A stretch of DNA of 64,000 nt from Mytilus californianus (GCF_021869535.1 NW_026262701.1:3301501-3365500); one strand, 5' to 3'. Positions 46,670 through 58,720 are shown, counted from the first letter of the stretch. A program made the numbers and translations. The notes: generated from the sequence alone by a model not told the origin.

Positions 46670-46915
46670 CCTTTGAATTCTTTAAAGAAACTAGTCCTTA
46701 ACCGATCCAAATATATCAATACAATCCCTAACATATAATTCTGTCTTTATTGCAACAGTAGATATGTCCATCGAATTATAATAAGATATCATTATCTTTT
46801 CTGTTTATACATACATTATATAATGTAAACTTCCTACGTATTGGAGATAGTTAGTCCAGTCAATCAAAATGAATATCAATTTTGTTTTAAAATAAGACCA
46901 TGTTGGCAAATAAGT
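46670..46915 (+). repeat. ~245-bp repeat, + copy
   Basis: 'gatccaaatatatcaataca', 'aataagatatcattatcttt', 'tacgtattggagatagttag', 'aataagaccatgttggcaaa'. An inverted copy lies at 60,930-61,175. Confidence 0.72.
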
Positions 46916-47269
46916 ATTTTGTTATTATTTCAATGATTCATTAATTAACTCATTGGTGTATTTGTAGAGAGGCAATTAATATCTTGATGTCACTGCACCT
47001 ACTGTTTTGGTATAAGTCAATATATTAATTTATGTGTTTCTGTTTTGTGATAATTACTATACTATATAATAAAATATTAATTTTCGCGAACCATTTAGGT
47101 CACAGAAATTCCAAAAAATGGCATCAGTAAGGAGAGTTGTACAAATGATGTGAATACACAGAACCCGGATCCAAATTATCTTTTACTAAAAGTATTCATC
47201 ATTTTCTGTTTTGTATGTACTAACAACATTTCATTTTTCTACAATTTCGATTAAAGTATTATAAAACCT

Positions 47270-47450
47270 GCAGTTCAATAGGTCACATGCCCCAAATAAA
47301 CATTCCCCGATTGGTCGAACTACTGTGGCCTCGGTGTAAAGCAACGCAAGCCTCGATGTAAATATCACGCTTCCAAAAATAGAGGTTTGTCCCAACTTAA
47401 CATTCCCCGATTGGTTGAATTGCTGCTCGGTGTAAAGCAACGGATGCCTT
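47270..47450. repeat. Two-unit tandem duplication
   Basis: 'cattccccgattggtcgaac' plus 'ctcggtgtaaagcaacgcaa' at about 47,308-47,350 returns as 'cattccccgattggttgaat' plus 'ctcggtgtaaagcaacggat' at about 47,401-47,450. 46,920-47,270 and 47,450-48,040 hold nothing I can support. Confidence 0.7.
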
Positions 47451-48207
47451 GATGCAATGAAGAAAAGGGGTTGACAGGATAAACGTAATCGTTATAAATT
47501 TTAACTTCATGGTTCTTATGCAAGCAAATTTAATAAACAATGATTTTATACAGATGTGTTATTGTTTTCACCTTACATAGGGCTTTATTTCTGATCTTAT
47601 TTCTGTGTACACAATTCTGAATCTACATATTTCACCTATATCAATATTAGGTAATCCGTTTGGACGATTCCATATACTATTATGTTTTAGGGTTTTTTTT
47701 AGCTTCAGTGTCGAGTTGGTGTATAGTATTGAAGGCTGTCTGCGAGAAATAAATCCTTTTTTCTGATAGATTAACTAAATTCAAAACCAATATAAAAATA
47801 GTTAACACATATATTTTATTTAACTGAGTAAATTGATCGGAATGTGAATGATACATAAACCTAAAATTCGTTTTGGTCTATCCCAGTGATGACATTTGCG
47901 CGGGAATTTAGTCCATTGACATATCGTAATATAAATTACTTTGGATTATAATTATCTTTAGATGTAATGTTACAGGATTTAATGTGAAATTATTTGTCTC
48001 TTCTTTTATAGTACACGAGTTTGACGTCAGGTTTGTACACATGAAGTCTCTAGTCTAAAAAAAGCCAGTGACAGAACGATAAACAGATAAGCAACTGTCT
48101 ATAGGGCCAAGTAAGGGAGGTGAAAAAGCCAGTATTACGCAGACCGATAAACAGTTACATAGACGGATCAAGGGGGTTCGGAAAATTTTGTTGATATTAT
48201 AGGGAAG

Positions 48208-48366
48208 CAGGGGCGGATCCAGCCATTTTATAAAAGGGGGGTTCCCAACTCAGGACAAAGGGTGGGGGGGGGGTGTGTTCCATCTATGTGTCCCCATTCA
48301 AATGCATTGATCGTCCAAAAAAAGGGGGGTTCCAACCCTCGGAACCCTCCCCCGGATCCGCCACTG
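48208..48366. mobile_element. 159-bp MITE with CAGxGGCGGATCC ends and 6-bp duplication
   Basis: Left end CAGGGGCGGATCC, right end GGATCCGCCACTG (reverse complement CAGTGGCGGATCC, one mismatch). GGGAAG stands directly on both sides. G/C-run-rich interior (ggggggttc, gggggggggg). The frame at 48,262-48,447 is not a gene. Confidence 0.85.
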
Positions 48367-48433
48367 GGGAAGCATGACGGGAGTGGGCAACCCTTAGGTC
48401 AGTCAGCGGCCACCCCCTTTTATGAAAAGTTGT

Positions 48434-48446
48434 GGATCCGCCACTG
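48434..48446. mobile_element. Solo right end of the same MITE family
   Basis: GGATCCGCCACTG, identical to the right end at 48,354-48,366, but with no partner left end or target duplication. Confidence 0.6.
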
Positions 48447-48759
48447 AGATTTATATAAGCAGGTTTTCTTTGTGTAGATACCTTAAAATATCACCAACTG
48501 TGACTGAATACACAAGTTGATTCATTTTAGCTCATTAGCTGGGCTCACTCGCTAAAAAGGTTCATTGCGGGCCTGCTCACTGGCTAACATTTTACGATAT
48601 TCATGACTCGTGTAGAAAAGCCGATAATCTATACATGTGTGTGAGGAGTAGTTATCAAGCTTGCTTTCGTCTGTAAAAACTGTCTTAGGCCAAGTTGGGG
48701 AGGTGAAAAAGCCAGTAATAGAACGATAAACAGATGATCAGGTTTTCTTTATATAGATC

Positions 48760-50351
48760 CAGAGCTCCAGATAAGAATTCACAAATTGGGGTTTTTACCC
48801 ACCATTTTTTTATGTAAGTTGGTGATAAAGTTTTTTAATTGCATTATCAATTCCAATTCACCCCTCAAGCAAATATCAAATTGGGTTTTTCACCACCAAG
48901 CTCCTTAATGTATTGGGTTTTTTCATCAACACAATATTGAATATTTAGGCATGTTGTAATCACATTATATCAACCCCAGATGTGTTTCCATCTTAAATGT
49001 ATTTCTTTCTTTGTATATGTGCTTAGCTGTTTTATTTGTTTTATTCACTGACGAGCAATTGTACTTTTAATTTGTGTCCCGTTTTAAACGTTCTGTCAGT
49101 TTTGTATTTTCTCAAAACTTATGTAAACTGCAGCTGGTGTCACTAGTTGGACAGTAACTAATTGCCTTTCTAGATCCCATATGATCACCCTACAGTTTAT
49201 AGTTGGGGTAGGTGTGGCTAAGTGTTTAGATTTTTATGTAATATATGTGAAATTTAGGTGCTGTAAGAAAGTTTTGCCAGTCCTTTCACCTATTTGCCAG
49301 ATCTACTTTTTAATAAAAATAAAAAGTAGTTCCCAGATTTAAGATATACCCCAAAACCTTGAGATTTATAGGGTGGTTTTATGATGGAGACCACATTCAA
49401 CTTCAATTTACAAATAATTCTGCAACATCAAGTAAATAAATGACAATGTTATACTGCACTTGCCAATAAGACAACTATCTTAAGCATCCAGAACAATTAG
49501 ACCAAAACAAAGAAAGGGTCAAGCTGCATAATTTGACGTAAAAAACGGATATGTGTATTCATTCATCAACTAAAATGAAAAAAATAATATATAAACTGTT
49601 TTTGTTTAATTCAATTTACATAAATCTGGGTTAAGTTGTCCCATATCAGAACTTTTGGTTTCCGATGCTTTCCAACTACATATCATGTCATAATTGATTT
49701 GGCCTTTCACTTTTTCCAACTGATTTCGTTTTTTACGAAACCCCGTGCAGTTTATCGTTCTATAGCAATGTTCTCGTCAAGGTACGCAAACACGCCCGTG
49801 CGTTCAATGGACGCTTCCTAAAATCACTAGCTGAGTCTTGTAATCATCATAACTTTCCCTCAGCTATCAAAAAGAAGCCGAAAACATGCTTCTATTCAAT
49901 ATTTTTATCGGACATTTACTTTCGTTTTAATTCATTGTATGTTATGATAAATCCCGAGCAATTCGAAAAAATATGACAGCATGTCACACGCTAACTGGAT
50001 AACCGCCGAGAAGATCGAAATGTTTTCATAAACACGTGTACCTTTTGAGCAACGGAAAATTCCAACAGGGACCCATTACAGCTACTTGATGCAGGGCTCT
50101 ATTTTAAGAACGAAAGGACATTTCCAATTATAAATATTATAAAAATAGATTTACGCGACGACTGTAATCAGATAAGGGTAAATAACGCAATCGATAGCAA
50201 ATAAAAGCGTTAAGAACTCATGGTTTTGGCATATAATTGGGTTTTCCTTTGAATTAATTGGGTTTTTGAACCCTGCAATGGGCAATTGCATTGGGTTTTT
50301 AATTATTTGTATTGCGTGATCACGCAAATACGCAGCTTATCTGGAGCTCTG
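48760..50351. mobile_element. 1592-bp non-autonomous DNA transposon, 16-bp perfect TIR
   Basis: Begins CAGAGCTCCAGATAAG and ends CTTATCTGGAGCTCTG, a perfect 16-bp inverted repeat. TAGATC flanks both sides. The neighbouring tandem copy at 48,463-48,500 shows the uninterrupted site, TAGATA followed by CTTAAAATA-like sequence. Interior is AT-rich with repeated 'attgggttttt' phrases near both ends and no transposase frame. Superfamily unknown; a 6-bp duplication would fit IS3EU-like elements (from memory). Confidence 0.87.
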
Positions 50352-50969
50352 TAGATCTCTTAAAATATCCCCCACTGAGGACACAATTTGATTCATTTTA
50401 GCTCATTAGCTGCGCTCAATCGTCATAATAGGTTCATTGTAGCTTACTGGCTAATATGTGTAGAAAAGCTGTTAACCTATACATACATGTACATGTATAT
50501 GGTCAGATCATATGTTTTCGTACGTCATATGAATTTGTACTATGCATGCCTTTTCAATGGAAATTGTGACGACAGTACGTAATGAGTATGCATTCTTAAT
50601 AGCACGAAAAACGATGAGAAGAGGATACATAATATGTCAACCAAAATTTTTCAGCAACGTCAAAATATGTGAGGACACCCTATCAAGATCTATCAAGCTT
50701 GCGTTCATGTTGCGTTAAAACTGTTTTAGGAAGGTGAAATATACCAACAATATAACAATAGATAGATAATCGATATTGTAAAATATCAATGTGTTGAAAA
50801 GCCAATGATCTACATATATACTTAAATATGTCAACCATAAAATAAAACTGATTTAATTTACACCACAACTGTTGAAAAAACCTTTATGTTTATATAACTT
50901 ATCTCATTCTAGTCCATTCAACTGACAGAATCAGTGTACATTTCATGAACTCTTTAATAACAAGAATCA

Positions 50970-51209
50970 TCATGGACTATTCTTTATAGCAATATCTGTA
51001 AGCCATTTTGGGGGTCTTTTGCATTCAAAGTTTAGTTTTAGTGGGTTTATTTTGCGAAAAAAGAACTCAATTTCCAGATCAAAGTTAACATTTTCTATAT
51101 ATTTTGCTGTGTCAAAATGACCTAATAAATATAAAGGACAGTACCCATATAGACCCAAAAATGGTATATCACATTCTACACATGACATTTTAGCAGGAAA
51201 GACTGCCAT
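50970..51209 (-). CDS. Unrecognised 79-codon open frame
   Basis: From ATG at 51,209 to a stop near 50,970: MAVFPAKMSCVECDIPFLGL, later NVNFDLEIEFFFRK and ECKRPPKWLTDIAIKNSP. Composition is protein-like (Pro, Trp, Cys, charged residues) rather than the Leu/Phe/Ile translation of random AT-rich DNA. An in-frame TAA lies seven codons upstream and an ATTAAA about 15 nt after the stop. I do not recognise the family. It could be a last exon, a small gene or chance. Confidence 0.35.
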   Translation of the reverse strand: MAVFPAKMSCVECDIPFLGLYGYCPLYLLGHFDTAKYIENVNFDLEIEFFFRKINPLKLNFECKRPPKWLTDIAIKNSP

Positions 51210-51278
51210 TGGAGTATATAACTTTTAACCTCTGTATATATAATTTAAATATGATAATAAAATTCATGTCTTTTTCAG

Positions 51279-51347
51279 GACTTCTTATCCAACCATGTAG
51301 TATGGCATGTTTGTGAGATATGGTTTTGGTGGATAGGATGTTCATGA
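51279..51347 (+). CDS. Possible terminal exon on the + strand
   Basis: Strong acceptor (catgtctttttcag), then DFLSNHVVWHVCEIWFWWIG CS-stop in phase 0. AATAAA follows at 51,457-51,462. No upstream exon was found to join it, so it is only a candidate. Family unknown. Confidence 0.3.
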   Translation, partial: DFLSNHVVWHVCEIWFWWIGCS

Positions 51348-52380
51348 AAGACCTGTAGTACAAAGTATATCACTGGATTGAGCTTTTTGTCTAAGTGTAT
51401 TATTAGAGTGCTTTGCTTTGAGCTCAGGTCATTGTTATGCAATTCATTCTTTGTGAAATAAAGATTTGACAGACAACTCTCATGTACAAGGATTTGTCAG
51501 GGTAGTATCCATTCTATGTACAATGTAAGTAATAAGGAGATAAAAGCATTTTATTATGATTTGAACCAAACATTTTTTGTCCATTAACCAAATTTAAAAA
51601 AAAGAACAAATTTACCCGACAATGCTACACTCGCTACTAGCAATATGATAGTTTTAATACATCTGTACTGCCTACTGATGACTCGGTCCTGAGTGTAAAT
51701 GGTCATTCAGTATGTTAAAAAAAAAGACAAAAATTTATAAGGCCTATCTGGCCTAATTGATTTCTAAAACTATATTTCATTGTACATGTTCAACATTTTT
51801 CATTCATTTGTTTATTTCTTAATTTGTGTGAATTAACATTGTTACAGTAAATGTTAATTACTACACTTTCATACCACAACAAATACTGTATTGGTATCAC
51901 TTATATTTGTATCCATATAACAAAATAAATTGAAAAGAGAATAATTTTGCAATACCTTTTTCATATTGAATACTATAACTTTTTTGATATTTAGACATAT
52001 TAAGTAGATTTTCATAATACCCACTTGACATGCTTGAAATTCTATCAGATTACTTTTGGAGCAGTTATGAGTCTTTGAAGCATGCTCACAAAGGTTTTTT
52101 TGTTGATATCATTTTCATATTGGTCAAAACTTTTTTTTGCTTCGGCCAGCTTTGGAGAAGATGTTATCAAAGAATTGATAAAAAACAACACAGAAGTTTA
52201 CTTTCTAGCTCATCTAGCCCCAAGCATCATGTCAGGCATTGTCATTACTAAAAACCAATAAATGTCTTCTAATCTGAAAAACAATTTCGACATTTTAACA
52301 AAATATTTTACTAATGATACTGACAATCCACCACAAAGTAATATAAATAGAACCATACAAATAGTGAGCAAATACATATA

Positions 52381-52600
52381 AAAAAGATGTGGTATGATTG
52401 CCAATGAGACAATTCTCCACAACAGACCAAAATGACACAGAGATTAACAACTACGGGTCACCGTACAGCCTTCAACAATGAGCAAAGCCCATAACGCATA
52501 GTCATTTATGTTATTTACGTACACAAAATAACATAAAAACAAATATTATGAAAAACATAGACAAACGACAACCACTGAATTACAGCCTCCTGATATCATG
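52381..52600 (+). repeat. R1 repeat, partial
   Basis: 'aaaagatgtggtatgattgc', 'gtcaccgtacagccttcaac', 'cataacgcatagtcatttat', 'accactgaattacagcctcc'. 51,470-52,380 is AT-rich with nothing supported. Confidence 0.8.
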
Positions 52601-52940
52601 TTCTCAGATATCATCTCCCATTTAAAAAAAAATCACATGAAAAAATGAACCTATTATGTGTTGCTCTCCTAGCTACAAAATGTATCCAAAATGAAAGATG
52701 TGGAAAATATTCAATCATAATCATTTGGTAATTAATGCAATTAGTGTCTCTTCCATGCCCGTCTTGAACATAAAATCTAAATATTAAATAAACAACACTC
52801 CTCATGCTCAGGTTGGTTGTCATCGTGCAACACAGTTAATAACACCATATAGGAAAAACATAGAACTCCTTTTGTCATATAAAACACTGTCAAACATCCA
52901 AACATACTATCCACATTCATCTGTGTCCACACTTGTAGTT

Positions 52941-53270
52941 ATAAGAAGATATGGTATGAGTGCCAAGTCACAATTTTGTACATTATAGGTCAAAGTACGA
53001 CCTTCAACAAGGAGCCTTGGCTCACACCGAACAGCAAGCTATAAAGGGCATCAAAAATGACTAGTGTAAAACCATTCAAACAGGAAAACCAACGGTCTAA
53101 TCTATATAAAAAATGAGAAACGAGAAATGAACATACACTGAACGAATAAATTTGATCTATGCCACAATGTAAATACAAAATTAATAAAACAAGGGAGTCA
53201 AATGTTTAACAATATCAGAAAAACAACCATAACCTTGGACAAAATGCCGCCAAGTAAAATAACGTACACA
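52941..53270 (+). repeat. R1 repeat, diverged
   Basis: 'ataagaagatatggtatgag', 'ataggtcaaagtacgacctt', 'gaacagcaagctataaaggg', then weakening to 'ccttggacaaaatgcc'. Confidence 0.7.
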
Positions 53271-53499
53271 GGTAAATAAAAATAATTTTGTTGTGAGATA
53301 TACATGGAGTACGGAAATAATTTTTCTTAGTACGAGAACAAAAGTGAAAATTTATCGTTATACTAAACACTTACCAAAGTTGGTATATATTAAAAATAGT
53401 GAGACTAGATATAACACTGAATAAGTAAACATTAAATAGCAAAAATACATTACAAATTGTATTAACAGGTCAATTAACACGAAAATACGATTTGAGAGT

Positions 53500-54085
53500 A
53501 TTATAATAGGCCGTGTTTACAATAATTGGTTTGGTGCGCTATCATTTCAAATCAAGTGCCAGTGCTTTCTTAAAATCTTTTCTAGTTATTTCACTCTAGG
53601 ATTATATTTTGTTATGAAACATAATGGATGTGATATCCCTATAGTCTTTGCTTTATATCGTAATGTAAATTCTCTCGTTTTCCTATTATTGTTGTTGTTA
53701 TAACAAGATTAATTTTATTCGCAACATAACCTCGTTTCTTGAGTTTATCTTTGATAATTTGATTTGAGATTCTATGTCCTCTATTATTAAATGACCGAAT
53801 AAACCTGATAATTTTGTGTGTAATAAAATCCCTGAACAAAGAAGAAGGATGAGTTGATGGTCTATACAAAGTACTTATAGTTATCTGTTGGTTTGCGATA
53901 TAACTTGACATATAAGAATTTATTTGTAATAAGTCTATTTCCTTTGTACACAGTTACATCTAAAGATTGAATGTTGGTCCTCGAAGTTTCAGTATTGAAT
54001 TAATGGATGAAACTTGTTAGCAATATTGAAAAAATCAAATAACATGAAGCCGTCATCCCGATATCGGTGGCACGGTAGAATTTAC
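53500..54085 (-). mobile_element. Penelope-type element, 3' half with YRDD
   Basis: Minus strand: RYRDDGFMLF (Y-x-DD catalytic motif), NIANKFHPLI, LDVTVYKGNRL, then the open frame 53,911-53,639 (SSYIANQQITISTLYRPSTH, FRDFITHKIIRFIRSFNN, KLKKRGYVANKINLVITT), then HPLCFITKYNPRVK and KILRKHWHL. A homologous + copy is at 57,550-57,930. Several frameshifts and stops. Confidence 0.75.
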
Positions 54086-54610
54086 ATTCCGGAATTTAGG
54101 TTGTTCTTTTGTGTACCCTACTTAAATCAATGAATATGAACAGTATGATTGGACAAAAAATACAGTGTCTACTGAACATACTTTCCCAAAATGAGGGATG
54201 AATAAGGTGTAGAAAGATATGAAATAATTTTACATACAGGCGAAAATGATTTTTTTTAGAATTTTTTTTTAATTTTGTATTCACTGCATGATAAAAGATC
54301 TAAAAGCACTAGTGGCCTTAGGTTTATAAAGATAGCAAAACACATAAATGGTCATCATACATATTCAAATTAATTTCTGATTATTATAATGAAAGTACTT
54401 CAGTTAACTATGTGTGTAGAATTCGGGCAGTGTAAAAAGTAGTGAAAATTCTAAAAAGGCTATCATTATCCCTATTGGCCAGGAAATACTACTGTGCCAC
54501 ATATACTGACAAGTGTATAACTTTTAAGCGTGTGAAAAGTTTTTTTATAGAAGATTTCGATAAATTCTCGAGTATGTTATGCTTGACCATATGTGGCTCC
54601 TATGGGAATA

Positions 54611-54990
54611 AACAAAGGCAATAGTAGTATACCGCTGTTCAAAAGTCATAAATCGAATAAACGAAAACAAATCCGGGTTACAAACTAAAACAGAGGGAAA
54701 CATATCAACTATAATAGGAAAACAACAGAACAACAGAAACACTGACCTGCAACAAAAACAAACGCCAACATACATAAAATCGCAATATTTGATAACAACT
54801 ACCATATTCCTGACTTGGTACAGGACATTTTAAGACAAAACGGTGGGTTGAACCTGGTTTTATGGCTAGCAAAACCTCCCGCCTATATGGCAATGTTAGT
54901 GTTAATGATACTGCTAAAATGACAACACTACGTGATAGGAATACAGTACAAATAAACGCAAGAACACTCAGGACAGAGAAATACATAAAT
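54611..54990 (+). repeat. R2 repeat, long version
   Basis: 'aacaaaggcaatagtagtat', 'caaatccgggttacaaacta', 'tcctgacttggtacaggaca', 'ggttgaacctggttttatgg', continuing past the end of the shorter copies to 'cactcaggacagagaaatac'. It lies between the two halves of the Penelope-type element. Confidence 0.8.
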
Positions 54991-54994
54991 GATA

Positions 54995-55780
54995 TAATAG
55001 AACATTACAAGATGTAAACTGCAGAACACCCACTATTGGTTTATATATCTTGTTATTGAACTCAAAGTCAATTTTCTGTAGTGTCATCTTTAGTAAGTTC
55101 AGAAAATCTTTTCTTGGAGGGAGAGGGTTACATAATTGTATGATTTGATTTTAGGCCATGCTTGATTCACAGCCTGAAGGATTTTTTCGTGATTCAGATT
55201 TGTGTACAAACTACTTATGTCAAATGTAGTCAGTATCATATGCCTCTATTTGTACAATTTTGTTAATGAGGAATGTCGTATTTTGTGTAAATGTTCATTA
55301 TTGGCGTACAAAACGTTAGATACATTCTTCCAACTTGAAGTTTTTCGGTATTTTTATCTAAAAGGTATCGCAGAGATATGTTCTCTATGTGTGATTGTGC
55401 ATGTAATACCTTTAATCTATCTTTTATAAGATGGAAAATCTCCGTAGATTGTGATTTGAAAAAAATTGTTCGTAATGTACTCAGTCATTAAGCTCATCCA
55501 AAGCTTGTTCAGCATAATTCTTCGTACATGTATCAAGAGCCACTGCAGATGAGTTTCTATCTGCTTTACTAATTATTATTTCATTAATTTGTTTCAGTTA
55601 CTGTAATGCTGTTATTTTTGATTTTGTTAAGTTATCCTTGATATAAGTGTAATCTTCCTCAGTCAATTTTTGTGGCAAATATATGATTTTATTTAGCTGC
55701 ATAAGCAAGGCCAGGAGTATGTCCTGCTTTCATAGCATTAATGACACTGAAATAAATTGAAAGAAGAATAATGTTGAACA
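54995..55780 (-). mobile_element. Penelope-type element, 5' half
   Basis: Minus strand in broken frames: LTEEDYTYIKDNLTKSKITA, EIIISKADRNSSAVALDT, then TTFDISSLYTNLNHEKILQA and, after a frameshift, DFEFNNKIYKPIVGV. 'FDxSSLYTNxxHE' is the RT motif before the palm. Together with 53,500-54,085 it gives one element split by ~900 bp. Confidence 0.72.
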
Positions 55781-56659
55781 TTGTACGGGGATTTGCCATC
55801 TTTTAGAAGATAAAGAAAACATGTTAAAGATATCAAATGCACAATCACATATCTATTAGATGCATTTTAGATAAATACAAATATTAAGAAAGTGGAGTGA
55901 ACTTGATTTACATTATGAAATAAACTTGCTGGTTAAAAAATACTTCTTTCAAATATTGATAGTTCTACATACATATGTGTGTCATCTTATTTATTATTTT
56001 TTGTGTAGAGCTTTGACTGAAGTTTTATTCTTGTTGTGTTATATTACTGGTCTCCTTTTGTTGTTGTCAACTAACCATTTACTGGTTCAATGATATTCAA
56101 GATATAAAGTATATAACATGACAAGAACACTAAGTAAATGAATATTACCTTCAACTTAAAAAAAAATAAAATAAAAGAAATACCGAACTCATTGGAAAAT
56201 TTAAAACCGAAATGATCTGATAAAATAGCATCCGATTTTATTGTAGATTCATAAATCAAAACACATATGAATTTCAATCAAACAAATACCACAGAATAAA
56301 ATGTCGACATAGCAATCATAATCCCCGCAAAACAAATGTTTTAGAAAATTTTCGTAGCTAATCCATTTGATCAAATATATTCCGTACAACACACTACACG
56401 TGTTAATCAAGCTACTTTTTTAAAAGAACAATTAATAAAAAAATAAATCACTCAGGGGAAGACATACATTATATCCGGATTAATAAAAATTTGTGTACTA
56501 ACACAACTTACCATAATATATTCTCTATACTACAGGAAACGAGACCGGGATAAGGTACCGTTATTTGATGTATCTATTAACACATGTAAATATGTTAAAC
56601 AATTTGGTTTTAATAAAAAAACAAAAAAGAAAATGAACTGCATGTTTTTTTTTTCAAAA

Positions 56660-56880
56660 TTGCTAACAAAATCCAGCCACTGAATTCAGATATGAAACTT
56701 CGAGGACAAACATTCAATGTTAAGATGTAACTGTGTACAAAAAAAATGGATTTATTACAAATAAAATCGTAGACAAACGAGACGATTTAGATTTTAGAAT
56801 TATGAATTTTCCTCACCTTAGCACCATTATACCAAACTCAGCCGCGTATGAGGTATTCATTTCTAATCATTTTATTTACT
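56660..56880 (+). mobile_element. Reverse transcriptase fragment
   Basis: Frames give FFKIANKIQP, then KRDDLDFRIMNFPHLSTIIP and SAAYEVF. The first part resembles the lineage at 53,930-54,060, the second resembles that at 10,000-10,200. 55,780-56,660 has nothing else supported. Confidence 0.58.
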
Positions 56881-57374
56881 TTACAATTTTCCCTTAATTT
56901 GTCTACGTGCTCTTATATTTCTTTTGGTCATAGGATTGTTGAGGTAACTTGGTATTCATTAAACCTTATATCGGGTTTTTGACGTTAAGCGTTCTTGGTG
57001 CAGGTGGGTCCTGAAGTGATATTCGAAAGCAAGAGGTTTTTTGGCAGTGTTGTTCCAATCTGGTTTACCCTTGTATTTATATTTAACTTAATTTGTAATT
57101 CATCAGGACAGTTTTATACAGTATGTACTATCAACTGCAAAAACCTACTTCAACGGGGTCTTTGTCAGAATTTACTGTCAAGTACATCAATTTTTTGTTG
57201 GCTTCTCTTTTAGATTTATTTGTATGTTTGTTTGAATATTTTAGGCAGTTGTGTGGTATGTCTGTGATGTATATTTACAAAGTTTTGGTAGCTGGATCCC
57301 AATGATTGTCATATTAACCTGTTATGTTTGTTTGGGTTGCTCACCCAATTATGTCAATATAACGGAACTATAAA

Positions 57375-57545
57375 CAAGGTTCAAACCACCATTTTCTTTG
57401 GAAAATGTATGTATCAAATAAAGAATATATATATATATATATGTTAATCGTTTTTTCAATCGTTCATTTGGTTAATAACGTTTGAATTTGTCAGTTTTTA
57501 TGGCCTTTCCCCTGTTTAAATTTACCTTGGAGTTCTGTATTTTTC
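57375..57545 (-). repeat. R3 repeat, degraded
   Basis: 'aaggttcaaaccaccatttt', 'ccttggagttctgtattttt' in reverse R3 order, interrupted by a (ta)n run at 57,428-57,443. Confidence 0.5.
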
Positions 57546-57549
57546 TCAT

Positions 57550-57930
57550 ACATTTTTAGATGTCAAATTATACCGCAAACCAACAGACAACTACTAGATC
57601 CTCAGCCCACTCATATTCCGTGTTTCAGGAATTTATTACAGGAGAAGTTATAAGGCTTATTCAGTCTTCTAATCGTGTAGAGGACATAGATTCACAAATT
57701 AAATTGTTCAGAGATAAACGTCAGACACGATATTATGTTGCCGACGAAATTTAAGTCAACTATTACAACAAGAATAAGAAAAACAAGAGAAGTACATTAC
57801 GATATAAAGCAAACACTAAAAAGAAATCACCTCCATTATGTTTCATAACCAAATATAATCCTAGAGTGAAACAACGAGGAAAGATTTTAAGAAAACTCGT
57901 GCATGCCGATAAGTGCAAACGTGAACATTT
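57550..57930 (+). mobile_element. Penelope-type RT C-terminal fragment
   Basis: MSNYTANQQTTTRSSAHSYS, FQEFITGEVIRLIQSSN and RYYVADEI parallel the minus-strand frame at 53,639-53,911. After a stop, PPLCFITKYNPRVKQRGKIL R follows. Frame broken at about 57,754. Confidence 0.72.
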
Positions 57931-58563
57931 TTGCAGAGAGAATCCTTCAACATCTTTGAAATTGCTTTGTCAAATTGGTTTCATGGATAGTTTTGTTTTA
58001 TCCTTACATCGTATATTTTATGTTTTGGATTATATCTTTTATTGAGGAAAGTTTCTGCAGATATTTTCAGGTTTGTTTGCTCATGGGATCCATCAGTAGA
58101 TTCCATGTGGGAAACTATTAGACAAATCTATTTGATGTCTGAGGGATTAGGCTGTTTCCCTAATGGATCGGTAGTCTCTTTCCGAGATCCTTTATTGTAG
58201 GATATTCGGCATTATAGGGTATGCATCCATGACACAAAATCAGTACACACACAGGCAAAAAAATCACAATAAGCAAAGGAACATTATTTACAATTGTTTT
58301 TATATTTATGCATTTCTTATATTTTGAGACTTAGCGAATCATGTGGTTGCGTTTTCGTATGTCTTATTGCATTGTACTTATTGTTTTGGGAGAGGTAAAT
58401 TTCTGGTAGTAAGACCCGTCACTGCCCGGCTTGGAAACTGGGTAGGAAAATGCTCATATTGAAACTGTACCAATACGGTGTGTTAAATGTCCTCCTTTAA
58501 ACCATAACCACAGTGGTTCTCTTGAAAAAGGAGGAAGATATAAAACATAAATTCATACATTAT

Positions 58564-58720
58564 AAAAAAGGAGATGTGGTATGATTGCCAATGAGACAAA
58601 TATCCACCAAAGGACAAATGAAGCGGATGTAAGCAATAAAAGGCAACCGTACAGCATTTAACAATGAGAAAAAAACCATACCGTATAGTCGGCTATAAAA
58701 GGCCCCGACATGATACATAC
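58564..58720 (+). repeat. R1 repeat, first half
   Basis: 'aaaggagatgtggtatgatt', 'gccaatgagacaaatatcca', 'ccgtatagtcggctataaaa', 'ggccccgacatga'. 57,930-58,560 and 58,760-59,500 show no supported feature. Confidence 0.82.

Larger units (their letters stand above)
48040..50780. repeat. Long direct tandem repeat interrupted by transposons
   Basis: 'ggttttctttgtgtagatac' with 'ttcattttagctcattagct' (48,463-48,540) returns at 48,741-48,759 and, beyond the inserted element, at 50,352-50,405. 'aaaaagccagtgacagaacg' (48,059) returns at 48,708. Units are roughly 300-650 bp and unequal. Confidence 0.72.

Noticed and set aside
47099-47254. Open frame after a 'catttag' acceptor (VTEIPKNGISKES...)
   Set aside because: The acceptor has no good pyrimidine tract, the second half is plain AT-rich translation, and no partner exon or family match is visible.
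48262-48447. Gly/Pro-rich 61-codon open frame
   Set aside because: It lies across a MITE with exact TIRs and target duplication, so it is not a gene.
57004-57120. 39-codon exon-like segment with good acceptor and donor (VGPEVIFESKRFFG...)
   Set aside because: Splice-like sites occur often by chance here. It lies between RT fragments and I could not link it to any other exon or family.
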